Origin: Taibaiella sp.
GTDB lineage: Bacteria; Bacteroidota; Bacteroidia; Chitinophagales; Chitinophagaceae
DNA: 64,000 nt
Assembly: GCA_013815385.1 (NCBI GenBank)
Contig: JACDGL010000001.1
Location: 124,001 to 188,000 of the forward strand
Direction: 5' to 3'
In this document: positions 17,307 to 26,915 of the stretch, piece by piece
How positions within the stretch are numbered: the stretch's first letter is position 1
Layout of the letters: every line of letters begins with the position of its first letter
Notes under the pieces: model-generated
Told to the model about the DNA's origin: nothing
Seen by the model: only the letters and a program-made list of their open reading frames with translations
Databases searched by the model: none
Position numbers and translations under genes: made by a program

Positions 17307-18701
17307 ATGCCGAAACGCACCCTTTTGTATACCCTATTTTGCCTGTTACCATTGTTTTCTTTTTGCCAGTCAGATACTCATGAAGATAGCCTGAGTTATG
17401 AGCATTCCATAAACATAGCACCCGAGACCAGTGACCCCAATTCGGAAAGACTGACCCTGGAGGAATGCCTGGAGTTTGCAGCAAAGCACCAGCCTGCACT
17501 GAAACAATCTTATATTGACGAAGCAATAGCCCGCACAAATAATGCGATCAATGTATCGGGCTGGCTGCCGCAGGTGAACGCTTTCGGGGATATGACCCAT
17601 TACTACCAGCTACCGACTGCATTTATACCTAACTCACAAACAGGCGAAAAAAAAGCGGCGCATACAGGGGTCTATAATACATCCACCCCCACGCTGAATG
17701 CCACGCAGGTGATCTTTAGCCCCGCAGTACTGTTGGCTACCCGCACAGCGCGGCTGAACAACCAACAGGCAAAAGAAAATACCGCCAATATAAAGATCAC
17801 CCTGGTATCGGAGGTAACCAAGTCATTTTACGACCTGCTGCTGACACAGCAACAAATTACAGTACTGAAAGAGGATACTGCCCGGTTAAATAAAAACAAA
17901 AGTGATGCCTATCACCAATACGTAAGCGGCATAGTGGATAAAGTGGACTACAAGCAGGCATCTATATCACTTAACAATTCTATGGCGCAACTGAGAAATG
18001 CGCAGGAGAGCCTCCAGGCCAAGTATGCTACATTGAAGCAACTGATGGGGTACCCGCCAAGAAAAGAATTTGTAGTGAATTACGATACTGCAGAAATGAT
18101 GCAGGATACTTATTTTGACACTACCCAGGCCCTTGAATACCAGCGGCGCATAGAGTACCAGCAATTACAAACGCTGAGGCGCATAGAGCATGAAACCACC
18201 GCTTATTATCAACTTGGTTTTATACCATCAGTAGGTGCGTTCTATAATTATTACCAGCCCTACCTTAACGACAATTTTTCAAAGCTATACAACCAGGCCT
18301 ATCCTTATTCTACAATAGGATTAAATTTTTCGGTGCCGCTCTTCACGGGATTCAGACGACTGGAGAATGTGCATAAAGCACGGCTACAGGAGAAAAGAGA
18401 TGACTGGGAAGTGTCCAGCCTGAAATCGGAGATGTATACAGAATACAAGCAGGCACTAGCCAGCTACAAAAGCAATTTGTACAACCTCCATGCAATGGAG
18501 GATAATGTGCAGATGGCAAAGGAGGTTTATAATATAGTGCGGCTGCAATACAGGGAAGGCATAAAAGCATACCTGGATGTGATAACAGCGGAAGCAGACC
18601 TTAGAACCTCTGAGATCAATTACCTGAATGCATTGTTCCAGCTGCTATCGAGCAAGGTGGACCTGCAAAAAGCACTGGGTGATATAACCCCCACATTTTA
18701 A
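17307..18701 (+). CDS. TolC family outer-membrane efflux protein
   Basis: A 464-residue TolC-like protein with a signal peptide (ending FSFCQ). RLTLEECLEFAAKHQPALKQ is the conserved N-terminal helix, and the duplicated OEP pattern shows in VSLNNSMAQLRNAQESLQ-type helices and the C-terminal LDVITAEADLRTSEINYLNALFQ. It forms the outer-membrane channel of the tripartite pump encoded with the next two genes. Its stop overlaps the possible first start of the adaptor (TAATG). Confidence 0.95.
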   Translation: MPKRTLLYTLFCLLPLFSFCQSDTHEDSLSYEHSINIAPETSDPNSERLTLEECLEFAAKHQPALKQSYIDEAIARTNNAINVSGWLPQVNAFGDMTHYYQLPTAFIPNSQTGEKKAAHTGVYNTSTPTLNATQVIFSPAVLLATRTARLNNQQAKENTANIKITLVSEVTKSFYDLLLTQQQITVLKEDTARLNKNKSDAYHQYVSGIVDKVDYKQASISLNNSMAQLRNAQESLQAKYATLKQLMGYPPRKEFVVNYDTAEMMQDTYFDTTQALEYQRRIEYQQLQTLRRIEHETTAYYQLGFIPSVGAFYNYYQPYLNDNFSKLYNQAYPYSTIGLNFSVPLFTGFRRLENVHKARLQEKRDDWEVSSLKSEMYTEYKQALASYKSNLYNLHAMEDNVQMAKEVYNIVRLQYREGIKAYLDVITAEADLRTSEINYLNALFQLLSSKVDLQKALGDITPTF

Positions 18702-19924
18702 TGATTAATGTATTTGAAACCATGAATAAACCATTTATAAAAATAATCCTGCTACTTGCATCCGGTATTTTTCTTTTCTCGTGCGGCAGCAAGAAGAAGG
18801 ATGCTAACGCTACAGGCCCTGTACCCGTCACGCTTGATACAGTGCAATTACAAACGGCAACCTACTACGATGAGTACCCCGGCAATACAGTGGCGCTAAG
18901 CCAGGTGGAACTGCATGCAGATGTGGAAGGATATGTGACGGGCATCTTTTTTAAGGAAGGCGACCATGTGGCTAAAGGACAGAAATTGTATGAAATAGAC
19001 CGCTCTAAATATATAGCCACTTACAACCAGTTTCAGGCAAACGTACGGGTGGCACAAGCAAACGCTGAACAGGCAAAAAAAGATGCAGACCGGTATATAT
19101 ACCTCAATGCGCACGATGCTGTAGCCAAGCAGATACTGGACCATGCAATGGTATCGCTGCAGAATGCCAAAAGCCAGGTTACTGCAGCTAAGCAAGACCT
19201 TGCACGGGTACAGACCGATCTGCGGCATGCTAGCATTACAGCACCATTCAGTGGCACTATAGGACTATCGCAGGTAAAGCTGGGAACGCTTGTAACTGTA
19301 GGACAAGTAGCGCTCAATACTATATCCAGTGATGATCCAATGGCGGTAGACTTTGTAATAAATGAACAACAGCTGCCAAAATTTTTAAAGCTTCAAAAAC
19401 AAACCACTCGTCCTGAAGACTCGTTATTTACACTCATGATGTCTGATAATAGTATCTACACCTATACCGGCAATATATCAGTTATAGACCGCGGCGTAGA
19501 TCCGCAGACCGGCACTATAAAAGTGCGCTTAGTGTTCCCGAACAAAGGAGACCTGCGATCGGGTATGAGCTGTAAAATAAGAGTGCATAATACAGATAAC
19601 CAGCAGCAACTGCTGATACCGGCTAAAGCAATTGTGGAGCAAATGGGTGAGTACTTTGTATTTGTAGCCAGGGACACAGTTATCAATGAGGACACTACTA
19701 AAAAAGATAAGAAGGGAACAAATGGCCCTACACTGGCCGCTATACAAAAGAAGGTAGTGGTGGGTGCTACTATCGACGATAAGATAATAATAAGATCAGG
19801 TATAGAACCAGGGGACGCAATAGTGGTAGAAGGATTACAAAAATTGAAAACAGGTAGTCCTATTACTACCGGAAAACCCGGAGCCCCTCAGGGAGCAGCA
19901 CCTAAGAATAGCAGCACACACTAA
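18701..19924 (+). CDS. RND efflux periplasmic adaptor (MFP), lipoprotein
   Basis: A 407-residue membrane-fusion protein. Starts at 18701 (coupled to the TolC stop) and 18722 are both possible; the latter gives a textbook SPII leader ending FLFSC. The biotinyl-lipoyl-like hairpin flank VELHADVEGYVTGIFFKEGD is near residue 65, the coiled-coil hairpin spans roughly residues 105-165 (AQANAEQAKKDADR), and ITAPFSGTIGLSQVKLGTLV closes the lipoyl domain. It links the TolC channel to the RND pump. Confidence 0.95.
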   Translation: MINVFETMNKPFIKIILLLASGIFLFSCGSKKKDANATGPVPVTLDTVQLQTATYYDEYPGNTVALSQVELHADVEGYVTGIFFKEGDHVAKGQKLYEIDRSKYIATYNQFQANVRVAQANAEQAKKDADRYIYLNAHDAVAKQILDHAMVSLQNAKSQVTAAKQDLARVQTDLRHASITAPFSGTIGLSQVKLGTLVTVGQVALNTISSDDPMAVDFVINEQQLPKFLKLQKQTTRPEDSLFTLMMSDNSIYTYTGNISVIDRGVDPQTGTIKVRLVFPNKGDLRSGMSCKIRVHNTDNQQQLLIPAKAIVEQMGEYFVFVARDTVINEDTTKKDKKGTNGPTLAAIQKKVVVGATIDDKIIIRSGIEPGDAIVVEGLQKLKTGSPITTGKPGAPQGAAPKNSSTH

Positions 19925-19951
19925 AACGAAGCTCAATACCACGAAAACGAA

Positions 19952-22900
19952 ATGATCGCTAATACTTTTATAAAAAGACCGGTAACGGCCATAGTAATAT
20001 CGCTGGTGCTGTTGCTGGTTGGTACTATCAGCATCATGAACCTGTCTATAGGGCAGTATCCTAATATTACCCCGCCGGTGGTGCAGGTAACGGGGCAATT
20101 TACCGGTGCTGATGCCCAAACCGTAGAGCAGACCATAGCAACTCCGGTTGAGGTGCAGGTGAATGGCTCACCCGGGATGGAATACATACAAAGCAACAGT
20201 ACCGGCAATGGTGCTATGAGCATGAACGTTACCTTTCAGCTGGGCACCGATATTAATAATGCCACGCTTGACGTACAGAACCGTGTCAGCATTGCTAACC
20301 CCCAATTGCCCGATGTTGTCAAAAGGCTGGGGCTAACAGTACGTAAAAGGAACCCAAGTATCCTGATGCTGGTGGCCATCTACTCACCAAACGGAACACA
20401 CAATGTCACCTTCCTCGATAACTATACGAACATCTTTGTAAGGGATGCACTGCTGCGTGTGGCGGGTGTAGGGGATATTAACGTCCGCGCAGATGACTTC
20501 AGCATGCGCGTATGGCTAAAGCCTGATAAACTCGCAGCTTTCGGCCTTACCGCTGCTGATATTATTGCTTCCCTCAATGAACAGAATGTACAGGTGGCAG
20601 CAGGCACAGTGGGTATGCCACCCCAACGCAATACCCAGACATTTGAATATACGATCCTCGTAAACGGGCGATTGAATAAAGTAAGCGATTTTGAAAATAT
20701 TATAGTACGTGCCACCCCCGGCACAAATGGCGGTACAGGCAATATCATTTATTTAAAAGATGTAGCACGGATAGAATTAGGAAAATACGCCTATGCAAGC
20801 AACTCGTTTGTAGATGGCAAGCGTGGCTCCTTCCTGCTGGTGTACCAGGCACCCGGAAGTAGTGCACTGGAAACGGCAAAGGGAGTGTACGCAGCTATGG
20901 AAAAACTGCAGCCATCCTTCCCGCCAGATCTTGCTTACAGCGTGCCATTTGAATCTGTGACCGTAGTAAAAGTATCCATACATGAAGTACTGATCACATT
21001 GCTGGAAGCCCTTGCACTGGTGGCTTTGGTTGTATTCTTATTCCTGCAAAACTGGCGTGCCACACTTATACCTATTCTTGCTATACCCGTATCCATTGTA
21101 GGCACTTTCTGCTTCTTCATACCGCTTGGGTTTACGATTAATACATTGACGCTCTTTGGCTTTGTACTCGCTATAGGTATAGTGGTGGACGATGCAATAG
21201 TAGTGGTGGAGGCTGTGCAGCATTATATTGATGAAAAAGGATTCACTGCAAAGGAAGCTACCTACAAAGCTATGAAGGATATATCGGGTCCGGTAGTGGC
21301 TATAGCATTGATCCTGGCAGCAGTATTTGTACCGGTAGGTTTTATACCGGGCATAGTAGGCAGGTTATATCAACAGTTTGCCATTACCATTGCTATATCA
21401 GTAATGATATCTGCCTTTGTAGCGCTGTCGCTAACCCCTGCATTATGCATACTGCTTTTGAAACCACAGCATATAAATAAGGATGCAAAAGGATTGAATA
21501 AATTCTTTTACAAGTTCAATGTATGGTTTGAAAAAGTAACAGCTAAATATTCAAATGGTGTAAAGAGAAGTATAAAGGCATCAAGGCTTGTTATCATAAT
21601 ACTCATCTGTATAGGTGTAGCAACCGTATTTCTTTTCAGGAGTAAGCCTACAGGGTTTATACCTACCGAGGACGACGGACGTATATATATTACCTATGAA
21701 CTACCCGAAGCATCGTCCACTACCCGGTCTTTAGATGTGCTCACACGAATGATGAAAGTAGTGAAAGAGACACCCGGCATAGGACACTTTGCAGCACTTG
21801 GCGGACTCAATGTTGTTAACTTCTCCACCAAATCAAACAGCGGCACTATCTTTTGCCAGCTAAAGCCTTGGGATGAGCGAAAAAAATCGAGCGAACAGGT
21901 GCCCGGCATTATACCTGAACTCCAGAAACGGTTTGCTATGGCAGGTATCAAGGGTGCCAGCATTATAGTTATCCCGCCACCACCTATACCAGGCATAGGA
22001 CAGACAGCAGGTTTCAGCTTCCAGATAGAACAAAGACAAACAAAGGATGATGTAAAAACCTTTGAAAAAGTGGTGAAGAACTTTGTAGCAGAGGCAAATA
22101 AAAATGCTGCTATAGGCGGCGCATTTAGTTTTTACGGCGCCCATACGCCCAGCTATAATGTAGTTGTAGACAGGGAGAAATGTAAGAAGCTTGGCGTATC
22201 GCTTGCCGATGTATTCAGCACCATGCAGATATTCATGGGTAGCTTTTATGTGAATGACATAACACTTTATAACCGCAACTTCCACGTACTGGCACAAGCG
22301 GATACTTCGTACCGTACCATGATATCGGACATGGGGAAATATTATGTACGCAACCAGCAGGGCCAGATGATACCACTGAGTACGCTTATCAGCTACAACC
22401 CCATAGAAACCGCACCACTTATCTCGCATTTCAACCTGTTCCGCTCCGCAGAAGTAGATGGCTCATCAGCACCGGGCTACAGCAGCGGGCAGGCTATAGA
22501 AGCCCTGCAGGAGATCGCAGGTCGTGTATTACCACAGGGATATGGGTATGAGTTCTCCGGCCTTAGCTACGAAGAGATACAGGCAGGATCCAAGACAGTG
22601 TACATTTTTATGCTGTCCATCATATTTGTATTTCTCTTTCTGGCCGCATTGTATGAAAGCTGGTCGGTACCCTTCTCCGTATTGCTTGCAGTACCAGTGG
22701 GCGCGTTTGGTGCCATACTTACACTCACCCTCATACCCAGCCTTACCAACAATGTTTATGCGCAGATAGGGTTAATAACATTGATAGGCCTCGCAGCCAA
22801 AAATGCCATCCTGATCGTAGAATTTGCCAAGGAGCGGGTAGATCATGGGGAAGAAGTAGTGAAGGCAACTATGGATGCGGTAAGGTTGCGGCTACGCCCT

Positions 22901-23239
22901 ATCATTATGACCTCGCTGGCCTTTATATTGGGTGTCACCCCACTGCTGCTGGCCGAAGGCGCAGGGGCAGTGGCGCGCCGTACCATAGGCTTTACCGTGT
23001 TCGGGGGTATGCTTGCTGCTACTTCACTCGCTATTTTTATAGTGCCTGTGCTGTTTGTGGTAATAACACGTTTATCTTATGGCAAGAAAAAGCTTGCCTA
23101 CCTCCAGGAACACCATGAGCAACTGGAAAAAGAACAGGAAGAAATAAACATGGCCGATATAGACCCTGCGCTGGAAATAGAATTAAGGAAACTGCATGAT
23201 AAAAAAGACCCTGATAGCATTGATAGATCAGCGCATTAA
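19952..23239 (+). CDS. RND multidrug efflux permease (HAE1, AcrB-like)
   Basis: A 1095-residue inner-membrane pump with the usual duplicated layout of 12 TM helices and two large periplasmic loops. Visible signatures are the N-terminal FIKRPVTAIVISLVLLLVG, the TM4 proton-relay motif GIVVDDAIVVVEAVQ (two adjacent Asp), GFIPTEDDGRIYI at the start of the second loop and LIGLAAKNAILIVEFA in the second half (with the TM10 Lys). It is slightly longer than AcrB because of a charged Glu/Lys-rich C-terminal tail (about 50 residues). It is likely to export hydrophobic toxicants; the spectrum is unknown. No regulator lies in the operon. Confidence 0.96.
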   Translation: MIANTFIKRPVTAIVISLVLLLVGTISIMNLSIGQYPNITPPVVQVTGQFTGADAQTVEQTIATPVEVQVNGSPGMEYIQSNSTGNGAMSMNVTFQLGTDINNATLDVQNRVSIANPQLPDVVKRLGLTVRKRNPSILMLVAIYSPNGTHNVTFLDNYTNIFVRDALLRVAGVGDINVRADDFSMRVWLKPDKLAAFGLTAADIIASLNEQNVQVAAGTVGMPPQRNTQTFEYTILVNGRLNKVSDFENIIVRATPGTNGGTGNIIYLKDVARIELGKYAYASNSFVDGKRGSFLLVYQAPGSSALETAKGVYAAMEKLQPSFPPDLAYSVPFESVTVVKVSIHEVLITLLEALALVALVVFLFLQNWRATLIPILAIPVSIVGTFCFFIPLGFTINTLTLFGFVLAIGIVVDDAIVVVEAVQHYIDEKGFTAKEATYKAMKDISGPVVAIALILAAVFVPVGFIPGIVGRLYQQFAITIAISVMISAFVALSLTPALCILLLKPQHINKDAKGLNKFFYKFNVWFEKVTAKYSNGVKRSIKASRLVIIILICIGVATVFLFRSKPTGFIPTEDDGRIYITYELPEASSTTRSLDVLTRMMKVVKETPGIGHFAALGGLNVVNFSTKSNSGTIFCQLKPWDERKKSSEQVPGIIPELQKRFAMAGIKGASIIVIPPPPIPGIGQTAGFSFQIEQRQTKDDVKTFEKVVKNFVAEANKNAAIGGAFSFYGAHTPSYNVVVDREKCKKLGVSLADVFSTMQIFMGSFYVNDITLYNRNFHVLAQADTSYRTMISDMGKYYVRNQQGQMIPLSTLISYNPIETAPLISHFNLFRSAEVDGSSAPGYSSGQAIEALQEIAGRVLPQGYGYEFSGLSYEEIQAGSKTVYIFMLSIIFVFLFLAALYESWSVPFSVLLAVPVGAFGAILTLTLIPSLTNNVYAQIGLITLIGLAAKNAILIVEFAKERVDHGEEVVKATMDAVRLRLRPIIMTSLAFILGVTPLLLAEGAGAVARRTIGFTVFGGMLAATSLAIFIVPVLFVVITRLSYGKKKLAYLQEHHEQLEKEQEEINMADIDPALEIELRKLHDKKDPDSIDRSAH

Positions 23240-23288
23240 TAATACATACTAAGAAGATATGAAAAACTACAGGCGGCTGCAAAGTAGA

Positions 23289-23489
23289 TCAGTCGCCCTT
23301 CTCCAGCTCAAAAATATCATTGACCGATTTTTTGAAAAGTCTTGCTATTTTTAATGCAAGCGTAGCAGAGGGTACATATTTGCCTGCTTCTATTGCGTTA
23401 ATTGTCTGCCGGGATACATCTACTTTCACTGCCAGTTCAGCCTGTGTCAGATCATGTATTGCACGCTCTACCCGTATCGTATTTTTCAT
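23289..23489 (-). CDS. Small XRE-family HTH regulator
   Basis: A 66-residue Cro/C1-type HTH protein: MKNTIRVERAIHDLTQAELA, VDVSRQTINAIEAGKYVPS (recognition helix) and LALKIARLFKKSVNDIF. It is the second gene of a two-gene operon; its ATG overlaps the upstream stop (ATGA). Such short XRE proteins paired with a small membrane protein are common in Bacteroidota and Firmicutes. Autoregulation through the palindromes before the operon is inferred. Confidence 0.93.
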   Translation of the reverse strand: MKNTIRVERAIHDLTQAELAVKVDVSRQTINAIEAGKYVPSATLALKIARLFKKSVNDIFELEKGD

Positions 23490-23938
23490 ACCGGGCTTTG
23501 GTTAGATATGCGTGGTTTGATGTGCAGGTGGTACTGGTACAGCACAATAAAGATGACCGGTATGGTAAACATATTGATGTACAGCACCCATAAATAACTG
23601 AAGTCATAAAAAATAAGGGTACCTAATGCCAAAACCAGATAGCTTACATACACACTTATCTGCAATGCCCTCAGCCTTACCTGGGCTACATACTCGTCTT
23701 CTATTCTCTCTTTAGAAAAGGCGATCATAAAAAGGCTGATAAATGAAATAATAATACTTATCGTTCCTGTAAAATCAATTTTGTCAGAAATGGCTCCTTC
23801 ATTCCATACCAGGTGAGATCGTAAGAACCTAAACGAAAAGTTATATACATATACGGCTATCATTAATGCAGCCGCTGGTAACACTAAAATACAGCCTATC
23901 ATCCTGTATTTATGTGGCAATAAGAGCTTGTTTTTCAT
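23486..23938 (-). CDS. Small polytopic membrane protein paired with XRE regulator
   Basis: A 150-residue protein with four strongly hydrophobic segments (MIGCILVLPAAALMIAVYVY, ISIIISFISLFMIAF, ISVYVSYLVLALGTLIF, VLYINMFTIPVIFIVLY). KERIEDEYVAQVRLRALQ between the second and third resembles the loop of DUF2178-like membrane proteins that accompany XRE regulators. The function is unknown. It is first in the operon and coupled to the regulator. Confidence 0.75.
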   Translation of the reverse strand: MKNKLLLPHKYRMIGCILVLPAAALMIAVYVYNFSFRFLRSHLVWNEGAISDKIDFTGTISIIISFISLFMIAFSKERIEDEYVAQVRLRALQISVYVSYLVLALGTLIFYDFSYLWVLYINMFTIPVIFIVLYQYHLHIKPRISNQSPV

Positions 23939-23943
23939 GTCAA

Positions 23944-23977
23944 GTAAATTTTACCAAATGTAAAGTATATTTTACAT
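23944..23977. promoter_or_regulatory. Two adjacent GTAAA/TTTAC palindromes (candidate operator)
   Basis: GTAAA-T-TTTAC (23944-23954) is a perfect palindrome. ATGTAAAGTATATTTTACAT (23958-23977) is a second one with one mismatched pair. Both lie 6-40 nt upstream of the membrane protein/XRE operon start, where a repressor would block the promoter. Confidence 0.55.
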
Positions 23978-24050
23978 TATAAAAACATTTTTTACTTTTA
24001 CTAACAAACCCGGCAATAGGAGGGTCATATAGATAACCAATTCGCTTCTC

Positions 24051-25703
24051 ATGAGAACCTTACTCATTGCAATTACAACTGTTTGCATCTGTTCTACCAC
24101 TTTATTTGCGCAAACTGACTCTTTAGATATTAACAACATAAACTCGGGGATATCACTTCATGGTAATATGTGGGGTACACAAGATTCAGTGCTGATATAT
24201 TCCCATTGTGAATTTCCAAAAGGGTCCCAAAAGCAATTAGCTGCGGGTGCAGCAATATGGATGGAAGGTACAGACAGTGCAGGCCAGCTACATGTAGCAG
24301 CACAGGCATATGGCCAACATGGCTACGACTACTGGCCCGGGCCACTTGCCGGTAATGATTCCCTTACACGTAGTATCTCTGATCTATGGGGCAGGACCTG
24401 GAAGGTAAACCGGAGCGATGTAAATGCATTTAAAGCCATAGGTACGCACACATTGCTGAATACGCCTACATCGGTATTAGAATGGCCTGCAAAAGGCAAT
24501 CCCTATGCAAAAGGTACTAGAGGTAATAACATCAGTATCATTAATGATATGGCACCATTTATAGACGTAGATGGTGACGGCAGATACGACCCTTTGAAAG
24601 GGGACTATCCTGATATAAAGGGCGACCAGATGATATGGTGGATCTTCAGCGATAATGGCCCTGCGCATAATGGAAGCAATGGAAGGCCAATGAAGATGGA
24701 GGTACATGCAAGCGCATACGCTTACAACCGGGTAGGCATGCTGCAAAACATACAGTACTACGAATATAATGTAATAAATAAAGGTACCAATTACAGAAAC
24801 TACAGAACAGGAGTATGGACAGATATGGCACTTGGTTATCCTCTTGATAACTATGTGGGTTTTGATTCTTCACGACGATTGGAATATATCTATAATGGAG
24901 CGTCTTTCAATGGTACTTGCTCCTATTGTTATGGTAGTTCCATACCTATTGCCGGTATCAGTATTATACAAATGCCTGGTGATGCATCCCTATTACAACC
25001 AACAGGGAGCTTTATTTGTTATAGTAATGATTTTTCTCCCAGGGGTAATCCTGATGTGGATACAGAATATTATAATTGTCTAAATGCCCGTTTTAGAAAC
25101 GGACAGCATTTACATAATGATTATAAAGGCCGTCGTACAGTGTCAAATGGAACCGGAAGTGGTCCGAAAGTAAACTACATATTTAACGGAGATCCGGCAG
25201 ATACGCTACAATGGTCTGAATGTGCATCCGGAAATGGCCCAGGTGATAGAAGGGAAGTAATAGCGACCAATGACTATTATTTCGCAAAATATGCAAGCAG
25301 TAAATTCGTGTTTGCACTGGTAGTAACGGATCGGGCAGATCGAAGTGCGTGCCCTAATATTACCCTCACTAACATAAAGAAGATAACAGATTCTGCATGG
25401 TATTATTACTACAATACCCCGCCGGCTACAACAGGGATCATTGAAACTGCAAATACTACAGGTGCGTTAAACCTCTACCCCAATCCTGCCAATAGTATCA
25501 TTAATGTAACACGTGCGGCCAGTAATAACAATGATGAAGAATCTATCAGCGTATATGATGTTTTGGGAAGAAATATACAAGTAGCACATACATCAAAGAA
25601 AGATGTAATAGAACTGAATATAAGTGCACTGCAAAATGGGGTATTTACCATCATATACAGGAAAGGCAATACTCAACTAAGCGGTGTGTTTGTAAAGAAT
25701 TAG
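24051..25703 (+). CDS. Secreted protein with C-terminal type IX sorting domain
   Basis: A 550-residue protein with a signal peptide (ending TTLFAQ). The body includes FIDVDGDGRYDPLKGDYPDI, GDQMIWWIFSDNGPAHN and DNYVGFDSSRRLEYIYNG, a pattern seen in large uncharacterised Bacteroidota surface proteins. The tail starts LNLYPNPANSIINV and ends GVFTIIYRKGN...GVFVKN, a type A T9SS sorting domain, so surface display or release through the type IX system is expected. The function is unknown. It appears monocistronic. Confidence 0.85.
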   Translation: MRTLLIAITTVCICSTTLFAQTDSLDINNINSGISLHGNMWGTQDSVLIYSHCEFPKGSQKQLAAGAAIWMEGTDSAGQLHVAAQAYGQHGYDYWPGPLAGNDSLTRSISDLWGRTWKVNRSDVNAFKAIGTHTLLNTPTSVLEWPAKGNPYAKGTRGNNISIINDMAPFIDVDGDGRYDPLKGDYPDIKGDQMIWWIFSDNGPAHNGSNGRPMKMEVHASAYAYNRVGMLQNIQYYEYNVINKGTNYRNYRTGVWTDMALGYPLDNYVGFDSSRRLEYIYNGASFNGTCSYCYGSSIPIAGISIIQMPGDASLLQPTGSFICYSNDFSPRGNPDVDTEYYNCLNARFRNGQHLHNDYKGRRTVSNGTGSGPKVNYIFNGDPADTLQWSECASGNGPGDRREVIATNDYYFAKYASSKFVFALVVTDRADRSACPNITLTNIKKITDSAWYYYYNTPPATTGIIETANTTGALNLYPNPANSIINVTRAASNNNDEESISVYDVLGRNIQVAHTSKKDVIELNISALQNGVFTIIYRKGNTQLSGVFVKN

Positions 25704-25786
25704 TTATAGAGCAGTTACGATAATTTTCTATTTCTAAATTAGCACCTACCCGATATTACCTAATTTCGGGTGGAAACCCCAGGTGT

Positions 25787-26260
25787 ATGAATGTTGAGAT
25801 ATGGTCTTTAGGAAAACAGAATGAACCCTACATTGACGATGCCATAACCCACTACCTGCAAAAGGTAAAGCCCTATGCAAATACGGAACTGGTGATACTG
25901 CAGACCGCCAAAAAAACTGCCACCAGCGATGCCGAACGTACAAAGCTGCAGGAAGAAGAAATAATATTGAAGAAACTACAGCCCCACCACTACCTCGTTT
26001 TGCTGGATGAACGGGGGAAATTATTATCATCACCACAATGGGCAAAGGAATTCCAGCAGATGATGAACCAGGGCACCAAAACCCTGGTTATATTAATAGG
26101 CGGAGCTTTCGGCGTAACAGAAAACGTGCGTAAAATGGCCAAACAATGCTGGGCATTATCTTCATTGGTATTTCCGCACCAGTTGGTTCGCCTGATAGTG
26201 GCCGAGCAAGTGTACCGCACTTACAGCATACTGAATAATTCCCCTTACCATCATAGTTAA
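25787..26260 (+). CDS. rlmH: 23S rRNA (pseudouridine1915-N3)-methyltransferase RlmH
   Basis: A 157-residue SPOUT methyltransferase of normal length. MNVEIWSLGKQNEPYIDDAI is the conserved N-terminus, LVLLDERGKLLSSPQWA and LVILIGGAFGVTENVR form the SAM-binding trefoil knot, and the C-terminus ends LNNSPYHHS, matching the conserved PYHH. It methylates Psi1915 in helix 69 of 23S rRNA in mature 70S ribosomes. Confidence 0.97.
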   Translation: MNVEIWSLGKQNEPYIDDAITHYLQKVKPYANTELVILQTAKKTATSDAERTKLQEEEIILKKLQPHHYLVLLDERGKLLSSPQWAKEFQQMMNQGTKTLVILIGGAFGVTENVRKMAKQCWALSSLVFPHQLVRLIVAEQVYRTYSILNNSPYHHS

Positions 26261-26300
26261 AGGCAGTATATTCGCTGTCGTTTTACCAACCGATCATTAG

Positions 26301-26915
26301 ATGAGTTATACGCTTATTCTGCTCATTATAACAGTTTTAGTATCTATTGCAGCGTTCAGTAACAACGATCTGTATAATAGACTGATACTGTGGCCTGGCA
26401 AGATGGATAACCCTGCCGAATACCACCGGCTATTATCCTCCGGTTTTATACACGCTGATTATGGACATTTGTTTTTTAACATGTTCACTTTTTACTGTTT
26501 TGGCAAATATGTAGAGAGTATTTTTTCAGAGCTTGGCAAACACGAAATTTTCCTGGTTCTTTATTTAGGCGGAATAATAATCTCGTCACTGCCGTCATTT
26601 ATTAAAAATAGAAACAATAATTATTACCGCTCATTAGGGGCATCAGGCGGGGTGGCAGCAGTACTATTTTCTTTCGTCTATTTCGCCCCGTGGGAAACGA
26701 TCTATATAATTATAATACCTGTACCCGGTATACTTGCCGGTATTGGTTATCTGATATACTCGGCTGTAATGGCTAAAAGAGGACAGGGAAATGTAAACCA
26801 TGACGCACACTTATGGGGTGCGGTATTTGGATTCTTTTTTGCATTATTGATAGATCCCACTCACGGAAGGCTATTTCTTGAACAACTAATGCAACCGCAT
26901 TTTAACTGGAAGTAA
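26301..26915 (+). CDS. Rhomboid family intramembrane serine protease
   Basis: A 204-residue six-TM protein. SSGFIHADYGHLFFNMF carries the HxxxN of TM2, RSLGASGGVAAVLF holds the catalytic Ser in the GxSG loop, and NHDAHLWGAVFGFFFALL supplies the catalytic His. All key residues are present, so an active protease is likely. Its 3' end overlaps the convergent tilS gene by 14 nt. Confidence 0.93.
   Translation: MSYTLILLIITVLVSIAAFSNNDLYNRLILWPGKMDNPAEYHRLLSSGFIHADYGHLFFNMFTFYCFGKYVESIFSELGKHEIFLVLYLGGIIISSLPSFIKNRNNNYYRSLGASGGVAAVLFSFVYFAPWETIYIIIIPVPGILAGIGYLIYSAVMAKRGQGNVNHDAHLWGAVFGFFFALLIDPTHGRLFLEQLMQPHFNWK

Noticed and set aside
26902-26915. 14-nt overlap of rhomboid and tilS ends
   Set aside because: Convergent tail overlaps of this size are ordinary in compact genomes.
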